A stretch of DNA of 64,000 nt from Macrotis lagotis (lineage: Eukaryota; Chordata; Mammalia; Peramelemorphia; Peramelidae): the NCBI RefSeq assembly GCF_037893015.1, contig NC_133660.1, positions 281,357,067 to 281,421,066 of the forward strand. The letters run 5' to 3'. Below, piece after piece: positions 46,889 through 57,200 of this stretch (within the stretch, counting starts at the first letter, position 1; the number at the start of each line of letters is the position of its first letter). The notes under the pieces are model-generated. The model was not told where the DNA came from and ran no database searches. It saw only the letters and a program-made list of their open reading frames with translations. The translations under genes were made by a program, and so were the position numbers.

Positions 46889-46930
46889 CTTCCGGATGAA
46901 AGCTGAGGTCAGTTGTGTAGCCTGGTGACA
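46889..46930 (-). repeat. 42-bp perfect inverted copy of the ALDH3B exon-3 5' boundary
   Basis: The minus strand here is identical over 42 bp to 49403-49444, which spans the last 9 bases of intron 2 (including the AG acceptor) and the first 33 bases of exon 3 ([11 protein letters not shown]). Identity stops sharply at both ends and the neighbouring bases do not resemble ALDH3B. A minus-strand open frame of 72 codons runs through it (46748-46966), but nothing else in that frame was recognised. Confidence 0.9.
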
Positions 46931-46999
46931 ATGGCCCTGAGGCTTCCAAGGATCAGCAAATACCATTATCTACTTAGGTAGTCAAGAAGAGATGGGAGT

Positions 47000-47146
47000 C
47001 GGTAGCTAGTTGGCACAGTGGATAGAACACCGGCCCTGGAGTCAGGCATCCCTGAGTTCAAATCCAGCCTCACACACTTAATAATTACCTAGCTGTGTGG
47101 CCTTGGGCAAGCCACAACCCCCCTGTCTTGAAAAAACTAAAAAAAA
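47000..47146 (+). mobile_element. tRNA-derived SINE
   Basis: Full-length copy with an aaaaaactaaaaaaaa tail. Confidence 0.93.
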
Positions 47147-48043
47147 GAGTCCTTTTGAACCCCTCACAAATGGAAGAAAAGGATGTTTAGCAATTCGGAC
47201 CTTTTGAATTACCCATGAGAATCATCAGCTTAGAAGGAAGAAACCTAATAGGCACTTAATTGACTTGACCCTCCAAATCAAATCCAAATGTGTACCTGAC
47301 ACTTGGCAGCGTGTAATAAGAGATTAATTAATGTTTGTTGATTGATTAATTTCATCTGATTAGATTGAGTTCAATGCTCAAGTCTGTCACAAGACTATTG
47401 GATCCCAACTTGGTCATCCATTGTTGATTTGGAGAGACCTGTTCTTGAGGAAGCCATGGTAGCTCCTTGTAGTGACCACTTTCCTATTTAGCTGTTCATC
47501 AACTGCCTTGTTTGCATAATGTCTCTCCCATTGGATTGAAAGCTCATTGAGGGCAGGAACTGTCTTTTACCTCTTTTTGTATCCCCATTGCTTAGGCACG
47601 ATTAGAGTTCTGATTGAAGCTCCAAAGATCTGGCTGGTGATTATCTGTGCATAGCACAGTGTTGGGGCACACAGTAATAAATGTTTATCTAGTCCTTCAT
47701 CTCATTTTCTGAGCTCGAGGGCATGCCTGAGTCAATAATCTTGGCCTCCATAAATTTTTTCTGGAATTTCTAGTGAAACTCTTTTAAAAAAGACTTATGG
47801 TTGGGATATATGCTGATTTCCAAGGAGCAGGTCATGAGACAGGAAATCCTGAGATTTCTCCCCATAGGCAAAGCTGAGTAGGGGGTGGAAGGAAGGGGTT
47901 GACTAGGCAGCAAAGTCCTGAGACTGACTGGGAAGAACAATGGAGCCACAGTCCCAGAGGCATCTCAATAAAGGTGGATGGAACTGGGTCATGGAGTCTC
48001 ATGCTGCATAGTGAGCCCTCATCCCCTGGTCATTCTCTGGCAG
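47147..48043. other. Upstream region of the ALDH3B gene; L2 ends; no first exon identified
   Basis: 47270-47345 and 47530-47690 resemble L2 3' ends (agctcattgagggcaggaac). A noncoding or start-bearing first exon of the ALDH3B gene is expected upstream, but no convincing one could be chosen. Confidence 0.5.
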
Positions 48044-48206
48044 GGTGAATCCCTATGCAGACACTCTGAAGCGCCTTCAGGATGCCTTCAATTCTGGAAG
48101 AACCCGTCCAGCCAAATTCCGAGTTACCCAGCTACAGGGGCTGAGCCGCTTCCTGAAGGAAAACCAAAAGTTACTCCTGGATACCCTGGCCCAGGATCTA
48201 AAAAAG
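48044..48206 (+). CDS. ALDH3B1: ALDH3B1 coding exon 1
   Basis: Follows ctctggcag; donor gtgagg. Encodes [20 protein letters not shown] through AQDLKK, the N-terminal helices used for dimer contacts. The first in-frame codon, GTG at 48045, stands where human has ATG; one base (G, 48044) precedes it in the exon. There is no other Met in this exon. Confidence 0.9.
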
Positions 48207-51200
48207 GTGAGGAGAGGAGGAGTAAAAAAGAGGAGACTGGGTGGGCACTGGGACTCCTGGGTCCAGGAGAGCAGGAGAGGAGGCCAATCTGAAGTGGGAA
48301 AATTCCTGTTCTATTTCTCACTAAGAATGTGAATCTGGGCAAGGCCTTTGCCCTTTCTGGGATGAATGACAGAAGGCTCCTTCCCCTACCCCTTCCCCCC
48401 CCCCACCTCCCATGTTCTTTCCTCCCCTCTCCTCCCCTCCTTTGGGAGAGGATATGAATGAAAACTGAACATCTGTATAACTCATCTTTTTCCAGCCAAG
48501 CTGTGAAGCTGATATATCTGAGATTTTCATATGTGAGTGTGAAATCAAGTTAGCTCTGAAAAACCTGCACACCTGGATGAAGGATGAACCAGTGGAGAAG
48601 AATCTGGTGAGTAAGAAGGAAAAGAAAGAATGGCTCTGGGGAACATGAGAGTCTTATGGTCAACTCCCTAGGTCTGGATCCCTTTATGTGCTGTCTCCCC
48701 TTCAGGTGGAAGAAAAGGTCTCCAGGCTGCAAGCAGGAGGGCTTCTAGCACCCAATCAGTTGCTCCCTCATTGGGTGACTCTAGGGTCCATCTCTTCTCC
48801 ATGTTGGTTCTTAATTCCCTCTACTGTAAAACCAAGACACCCTGACTCCCTTAGGGGTAAGGGTGAAGAATAGATGAGGAAAAATGGATGGGACATCACC
48901 TTGAAGGGTTAATAGGCAACAGGCAGGTAAAGAACCATCATCTTGAAAGATCTATGGGACCTTGGAAATGAGGGCCTTTAAGATCAAAATTTCCTAGCAG
49001 TAAGGATGATCCAACAGTGGAATGAGCTGACTTGGGGGTAGTAAGTTCCCTGTCATGAAAAGACTTTAAGTGGAAGTTTCAGGACTACTGGGGTAGGCCA
49101 CAGAGGTGGAGGTGCACAATGGCATCTGAGGTCCCATCCTGCTCTAAATTAAAAGGATTCTGTCCCAGTTACTGAGCCCCGGCCAAGCTGGGTTAACTCT
49201 TTTCACCCCTCTCTCTGTTTTCCTTCTTCTCAACCTCCCACTGACTAAGGAGGCCAGGAGGAGGGGGTGGGGATTCCATTGTTCCCCCACCCACCCCCAC
49301 CTCCACTTCCCCAGCTTTACTAGTCTCATTTCTTTCATTTCCTTTGGGTGGTTTGGGATGTACAACTGGCCTGGGCTCAGTGAACCCTCTATCCCCGTTC
49401 CCTGTCACCAGGCTACACAACTGACCTCAGCTTTCATCCGGAAGGAGCCCTATGGTGTGACTCTCATAATCTCCCCCTGGAATTACCCTTTGAACCTCTT
49501 GCTGGTGCCTTTGGTGGGAGCCATTGCTGCAGGTGAGAAATGGGCCACAGGTCAGAGGATGCCCAGTCTCTCTCTGGCATAGCTTCCTCTCCTGGGGCTC
49601 CTTCAAATGGACCTTTACTCTGTTTTACCTTCAGTCTCCTCTTCTGCAAATTGGAATTGTTCCCGTTGCCCTTGTACTTCTGTGAACTGGAATTGTTCCC
49701 ATTACCCTTGAACTACCTGACTCAGTGGTCCAATAGCCACTGAAGTTGGAGAGATCCTGGTCTTGGCATCTTTCCAACAGTCCCTCAGATGTTTCTAGTG
49801 AGTCACATCCATCTCTGTTCCTCAGTTTCCTTCTCTGTGAAATGAGAGGGTAGAACGAAACAGTCTCCAGGTCTTTCCAACTTTAATTCTCCGAGCTCTT
49901 CAAGGTCATCTTATATCTATGATCACATTGGATCCCCACAGGAGCCCCATTTTGTTCCCTTCCACATGACTCCCTTTCACAGAGACAAAGGCAGGATTGG
50001 AATTCAGGGTTTTCTGATTCCAGGTCCATCCCTTTAACCTCCATCCCCCATTGCCTCCTGAAGTGGCTGCGGGCCATCCTTCCCCCAAATTCCCAGATGC
50101 TTCCAGTTTTAAGAAAAGTGGTTGAACCTTTAACCCTTTAGAAGTGATTCTCAAGGTCATGCCTCTGTGTTTTCTTCCAGCAAACCTGGTCTTGTATGAC
50201 ACACATCTACAGCATATGTGTAGGATGTGTCTTAGACCACATGGGCTTTGTCTTCATGCTGTTCATAGAGAGGCTTTGACAGATATAGGAATCTGCCCCT
50301 CCCCCCAAGGAGGCCTAGGGTTCTTGCCTAGAAGGGAGCTGGAGAGTGTGCCATGAACCTGGCTATTCCATTCTCCTCAGAAGAGCTCTGGACTAAGGGG
50401 CAGCTAGGTGGTGCAGTGGTTAGAGCACCGGCCCTGGAGTCAAATCCAGCCTCAGACTCTTAACAATTACCTGTGTGATCTTGGGCAAGTCACTTAACTC
50501 CATTGTCTTGCAAATCAAACAAACAAACAAATAAATAAGAACACTAGACTACAGCACCATTAGACTAAGAGAATGATTTTTTTTTTAGGTTTTTAAGCCA
50601 CTTTCCTGAGAGGAAGATATGTCATATCAACAGGGAATCAGAGACAGACAGACAGAGATGGGGGGAGACAGAGAGAGAGAGAAAGAGACAGAGACAGAGA
50701 GACAGAAACAGAGAGAGACACAGAGAGACAAAGACAGAGACAGAAACAGTCAGAGAGAGACTAACAGACAAAGACAAACAGCTTCCTTGATATTATCCAA
50801 GGGGAAATTCCCCTAAGTCTCTCAGGAGGCAAGATAAAACTCAGGAACATTTTCATATATCTATATTTATACATACATATATTTACATATAAATATACAT
50901 GCACATTTAATATTTTATTTATTTTTCTAACTTCATGCAAAGATGGTTTTCAACAATAATTTGCAAGGTTTTGCTTTTTGCGTTATCCCTCCCTGCCTTC
51001 CCTTCCTTCCCTCTGCCGGAAAACTAATATAGGTTACACATGTAGAACTATGACAAACAGAAGTCCATATTAATCATGTTTTGAAAGAAAAAGCAATCAA
51101 AATGGGTAAAAACAGAGAGAAAAAAGGCATCATACCTAAGGCAACTTTTAAAAAAATTTTAAATTTTTTTTAGGTTTTTGCAAGGCAATGGGGTTCAGTG

Positions 51201-54200
51201 GCTGGCCCAAGGCCACACCGCTAGGTCATTATGAAGTGTCTCAGGTCGGATTTGAACCCAGGTCCTCCTGACTGCAGGGCCGGTGCTCTATCCACTGCGC
51301 CACCTAGCCACCCTCTAAGGCAACTTTTAAGAATAGAAGATAGTGGTGGCGGCTAGGTGGTGCAGTGGATAAAGCACCGGCCCTGGAGTCAGGAGGACCT
51401 GAGTTCAAATCCGACCTGAGACACTTCATAATGACCTAGCGGTGTGGCCTTGGGCAAGCCACTGAACCCCATTGCCTTGCAAAAAACTAAAAAAAAGAAA
51501 GAATAGAAGATAGTAAGTTTTAGTCTGCTACTCTACGCTTCCATCTCTGGTTATTGATGCTGTTTTCCATCACAAGGAGTTTGGTTGGCATAGCACTGAA
51601 TAAGTAATTTAATTTAGGTAGAATTGTCTAACCATGCCCAACTGACATTTGCCCAATTATTTAGAGATGGGAAATCAGGAGCACATTGAGGAGCTGACTT
51701 CCCCTGCGTGTCATTTGTACAAAGTCTTCTCTCTTGCCCTGCAACTGGTACCAAAGAGCCATGGGAACTGTATCTCTCTTCTCCCAAAGCAACACTGCAG
51801 AGGAAGATTTCTCTTTCCCAAAGCTCTCTGTCCATCTCAGTCTCATCATTTTCTCCCCCAATAAGAAGTCTTATGAAATCATCTGGGCTTGAGCCCCAGG
51901 TTATATATAAATTCTTTCTTTCTCCCTTTCTCTTTCTGTGCCTTAGTCTTTGCTTGGCTCTCCAGGCCCACAGGAATGGTTCCTTCTCCTTTCCTTTTCA
52001 TTTGTCCCCCTTCCTGCTCACGACCAGACAGAGTTAGGGGAGATGCTTGGTGATGATGGGAGCAGGGGTGACAAAACTTGGATGAGGAGAAGCTAGCAGG
52101 GGAAAGGGGGAACTTCACCCCAGAAGGAGGGAGGCCAGGCATCCTCTCAGAAGGAGAAAGATCCTACCTCTTCTTGCCCTCCCTCCTGGCAGGTAACTGT
52201 GTGGTTTTAAAGCCCTCGGAGATCAGTAAAAACATGGAGAAGGTCATTGCTGAGGTGCTGCCCCAATATCTAGATAAGGTAAGGAGCCCTGACCAGTTTT
52301 CCAGGAAGCCCAAGCACTCAAACCCTTCCCTTTAAAGGAGTCACCAGGCCTTTTGAGTCTCCACTCTGGTTGTGCCCAGTTTGCGCAGCTCTGGAAAGAA
52401 CCAGACCATAGGGACTCTGAGCCCTACCTTCTATTTCCAGGAAGTCCCTTGGCTCCCTGTTCTGGAGGGCCAAGCTCTTCTCAAGGGCAGCAGGTGGCCA
52501 AGGGAAGGGGAGGAAAACAAGTGGGACCAGGCTGAGGCTAAAATGAATGGTGAAATAAAGTGATGGTGGTGGGGAGAGAGGAGCAAGAAACATGTTTTGG
52601 CATTGAGGAGGCCCTGGGTCTCATCGGTAAAATGAAGGGCGTGGACTGGCCTACCTCCAAGATCCTTTCCAGCTCTGTCTATGATATCGTGGGTGGTGAC
52701 TATGTAATTGTCCCTCAGCCCTCCCCTTCACTGGGTTCCCTTCCCTTGGAAGGTTTTACTCCAGAATTGCTCTTCTCCCCAAGCATACCATAGGATTTTA
52801 TGAGTTTTCCCTCAGTCATTCTAGGTCTCTGAGAACATTGAACTCAGAGGCAGAGTCAGGATTCCAATTCTGCCTCTTCCTACTTAAGCTTCTGGGGACT
52901 CTCCAAGTTGGGGAGCTGCCTAAATAATATTCCCTAAGGTCCTTGGATGACTCCTTCCTTGCCCTGAGGTGGAAATCCAATCATCCTGGGAGGCGGGGTT
53001 CTTCAGACCAGGAACTCTTGGGAATGAGTAGTTCTGTACTGGGTTCCAGGACTGCTTTGCTACTGTGCTGGGAGGCCCCCAGGAAACTTCTGTTCTGCTC
53101 GAGAACAGATTTGACTACATCTTCTTCACAGGTGAGTCAGGCCTAGTCAGCCTGTTCTGGGAAATGGGCTCTGGTCCGCCCCCTCCAGTGCCGAGAGAGG
53201 GCTTAGGTTGGAGTCCCAGGCCTTTCCCTTGCTCCTCCCAGACCCAAGGGCTTCTCTCCAGGTTTCAGTTCCCTGCCCCAACACAAGCCTTCCAGTGTCT
53301 GCTTTGGGGGGCAATGAGGAGCAGAAGGGCAGGTCTCCACAAGGAGGTGACTCCTTCTAACCCCAAGTCCCCACCTTTGGTAGATCAGAGAACTTTCAAG
53401 CTGAGAAGGACCTTAGAGACCAGATAGTCAATCCCCCTCCTTCATTTCACAGACAGAAATAGGGCAGCAGGGGAAGGGCCCAGAAGGACCTTGGGAAGGT
53501 TATTTTTTCCCAGATCCTTTTGCAGGGCAGCTCCATGCTCAGCTCTTGCCCCCCCCACCCCAGCATTCTCATCACCTTGGAGGTGTGTAACTCAGAGAAT
53601 TTTAACACCTATTATCTCAGCTGATCGCCCTTGGGAGAGATGGAGAGGGGGGGGGCAAGCAGTATTCTCCTCTTTTGAAAGTCAATAAGGAGGGGTGGCT
53701 AGGTGGCACAGTGGATAGAGCACCAGCCCTGGAGTCAGGAGGACCTGAGTTCAAATCGACCTCAGACACTTCATAATGACCTAGCTGTGTGGCCCACTTA
53801 ACCCCATTGCCTTTGCAAAAAATAAAAATACAAAAAAAGTCAATAAGGGTGGCTAGGTGGCACAGTGGGCAGCTAGGTGGCGCAGTGGATAGAGCACTGG
53901 CCCTGGAGTTAGGAGGACCTGAGTATCTCAGACATTTAATAATTACCTAGCTATGTGACCTTGGGCAAGTCACTTAACCCCATTGCCTTGAAAAAAAGAA
54001 AAAGAAAGTTAATGAAACTGAGGTCCAGGAAGGGGAACAGTCAGAGACTATCTTTGGGGGGTGAAAAGAAGGCTCATATGGTGTCAAAGCCAGGGGAAAT
54101 GGAACCAAGGACAGAGAATGCCAGAGATGGGAGGGGCCTTAAAACATGAGATGGCACTACTGGGAGGGGCCTGTTCACAGAACAGTGGGCAGAGGGAACC

Positions 54201-57200
54201 ATGAGGCCATGGGGAAGGTCTTTCAAAGGACAGGGCTTCCCACCTGTCCCCAGGGAGCCCTCGAGTAGGCCAGATCGTCATGACCGCAGCCTCCCAGTAC
54301 CTGACCCCCATCACACTGGAGCTGGGAGGTAAGAACCCTTGTTATGTGGACGACAACTGTGACCCCCAGAACGTGGCCAACCGTGTAGCCTTTTTCCGCT
54401 TCTTCAATGCGGGACAGACATGTGTGGCCCCAGACTATATCCTGTGCAGTCGAAAGATACAGGAGAAGCTACTGCCTGCCCTCCAACATGCAGTGACTCA
54501 GTTCTATGGGAAGGATCCCCAGAAATCCCCAGATCTGGGTCGCATCATCAATGACAAGCATTTCCACAGACTCCAAGGCCTGATGGGCAATGGCCAAGTG
54601 GCCATTGGTGGCCACTCAGACAAGGAGGACCGCTACATTGGTGAGTGGTCCCCTTCTCATTATGTTCCTTGGTGCTGGTAGTTCCACAGGAGCCATAGGG
54701 AGCCAAGGCTGATGGAGGAGCTGTGGGCCGTTGTCCCTGTCCCCACTGACTTCTGGGTGATCAGAACCCCTGATCATCATATTCTTGATATCTCCATAGC
54801 AAGAAATGTATTGCTTTACTCCCTTTTCATAGCCCCGCCACCCCTACTCCCCTTGCCCTGGGTGCCTCTGAAAGCCCCAGACTAAGGTTTCCTCTGTGGT
54901 CCAAGGCAGCCCCCACAGTGCTGGTGGATGTGCAGGAGACAGACCCTGTGATGCAGGAGGAGATCTTTGGGCCCATTCTACCTATCCTGAATGTGGAAAG
55001 CGTCGATGAGGCCATTGCCTTCATCAGGAAGAGAGAGAAGCCCTTGGCCCTATATGCCTTTTCCAATGATTCCAAGGTAAGGAGCACATAAAGAGCAAGG
55101 GACTCTGAGATGGAGAGGGGTAGGACCAGCCTTGGTGGAAGGGCCAGAGAGGAAGGGGAGGGGGCTGTCCATCTGGCTGATCCACCCACCTGACTCAGGT
55201 GGAGACAAACCTTTACAGGCTTCCCTCAGTCAGCTTGGCCCCTAGGGGGAGAGCCTGGTAAAGATGAAGGGGAGGCTCCAGATAGTAGGGATCATGGAGT
55301 AGGTGCCTCCCCTGATCCACTTCTAAGGCAGGAAGATTGCAAACCTCTCCACCGTCCCTCCTGTTTGCTCCCTTTCTCTCCAGGTGGTGAATAAGGTCCT
55401 GGACCAGACCAGCAGTGGCAGCTTCGGGGGCAATGATGGCTTCATGTTTTTGATAATAACATCTATGCCTTTTGGGGGAGTTGGTATGTTTCAGGCTCAG
55501 CCTCTGCCCCCCTTAGTTAGGCATAAACCCAGGACCCTTCAGGGCTCTGAGGTCTAGGAAAAGGAATCCAAGGGTAAGGCTCAGATCCTAGGGCTGAGGA
55601 CCATTCTGTCTTCAGACTCAGGGCTTGATTTGGGGCCACATTTGGGGCTCAAGCTGTCTCCAGAGTCAGTGCTCAGGCTAGGGGTTAAGGGGATCCCACC
55701 ATCTACCCTGAGGGTCACAATTCATCCTGGGATCTGGGCTGTTTAGCTACAGTTCAGTCTTGGTGAGATCACCTGCACCCCTAGCATGGTGAGCCCCACT
55801 TGGATCCAGAAGGGCGCTAACTGAGCTCTATGGGGCCAGAGTTGGGGTATGGGATGTGTGAGAACAAGAGGCAGGCCTCTGGTGATTAGCCTCTGGGGTA
55901 GGGTGGGGGTAGACGGCTGAAGGGTCTTGGGCCCCTAGATGAAAGTATATATATGGCAGCAAAGTAAGGAAGGCAGTTTTCTTGTTCTCTAGGAAACAAA
56001 CATTCCCAGTCCCTTAATGGTCCCTTCTTCCCTCCTAGCTCTCTTTGCTTCATCCTCCCCAAACTCCAAATTCCACAGTCTTTTGCTTAGGGCATCAAGG
56101 GCTTTGACGAGGGGCCTCAGATTAGAGGAGTCCAAGCTGGAAGGGTCTTTAGAGATCCTCTTGTCCATCTCCCTCATTGATCAAAAGAGGAAATTGAGGC
56201 CCAGAGAAAGAAAGGACTTTGCTAAGTAGCTTGAACAGCCTTCAGGCTTTGCAGACCTATGTTTAAGGGAGGCCTGTCTTCATCCCACTTTATTCTTTCT
56301 ACTTCCACTGGCCCTGGCATTCCCTCATCCCTATTGCCCAAAGTTTTCCCTGCGTGCAGATCCAGTGTTCCTGACTTTACCTGAACCTCAGACGTTTTTC
56401 AGGACCCCCCCCACCCCCTCCTGAGAAGCTGGCTTCTTGTCCATGGACAAATGACTCTTAAATGTCATAGTCTTCCCACCATAGTTCTCTTGAGTGTAGA
56501 TTTATAATTCATCCAGAGCCTTCTGGAGAAAAGACCTGATTCGACCAAAAGACACTAGAAAATGAGGAAAATGTGAAACCTCATATGAGGCTGCAAAGAG
56601 GAGAGAAGGTGGCTTGGGAGGAATCCTGGATGGTGTCCAGGCAGACACCTGGGGCATTCCAATCCTCTCCCACTGTCTGACAAGTGGTTTTTTGGTATCT
56701 CAGTTTCCTCCTTGGTAAAATGGAGTCATTGGATCTCTAAGATCCCTCCCAGCTCTGACATTTTATTCTCTATGTTTTCCTGTCCCTCTTTGCCCTGGCC
56801 TAAGGCCCTCCTCAGCTCTGACATTCTCTGTTCCAATGTCCCCTTAAGCTTAGCATTCTGGGTTCTGAGATCCATTCCAGATCTTATTTTGGTTTTCGGT
56901 GTCCCAAGACACAGATCTGGCATTCTGTGTTCTAAGATCCCTTCCATCTTGGAAATTCTGAGTTCTAAGAATTCACTCCAACCTAACATTCTGTGTTCTA
57001 AGATTCCTTCTGTCTGGGATATTCTGAGTTGTAAGGATTCTCCATGATCTGACATTGTGTGTTCTAAGATCCCTTCCATCTCCGATATTCTGAATTCTAA
57101 GAATTCTCTCTGATTTGACATTTTATCTTCTTCCCATCTTAGACACTTTGTATTTGGGATTTAATGTTCTCCCTAGCTTTAATGATTCAGTCTCTGATGA

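Larger units (their letters stand above)
50860..51600 (-). mobile_element. L1-type 3' end, split by two SINEs
   Basis: Same 3' end family as 28651-29755 (atggttttcaaca, ccatattaatcatgtt, then ttttccatcacaag after the insertions). Confidence 0.7.
49533..52192 (+). other. ALDH3B1 intron 3 (repeat-rich)
   Basis: Largest intron, 2.66 kb. Holds a SINE at 50398, a GA/CAGA tract at 50638, an L1 3' end and an inverted SINE pair. No additional exon is supported. Confidence 0.85.

Noticed and set aside
46748-46966. Minus-strand open frame carrying the inverted exon-3 piece, as a second ALDH3B gene.
   Set aside because: Only 42 bp matches ALDH3B; the rest has no homology to it and no other exon is nearby.
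47940-48010. ATG in good context at 47940 as the ALDH3B1 start, with a donor at aaag/gtggat.
   Set aside because: Splicing to 48044 gives the wrong phase and an immediate stop, the implied intron is under 75 bp, and reading straight through meets TAG at 48009-48011.
47978-48292. 104-codon open frame overlapping ALDH3B1 exon 1.
   Set aside because: It is in a different frame from the conserved protein and crosses the splice acceptor; a shadow.
56712-57121. Coding repeats of 12-13 residues (111- and 131-codon frames).
   Set aside because: Produced by the intronic minisatellite, between two well-defined ALDH3B1 exons.
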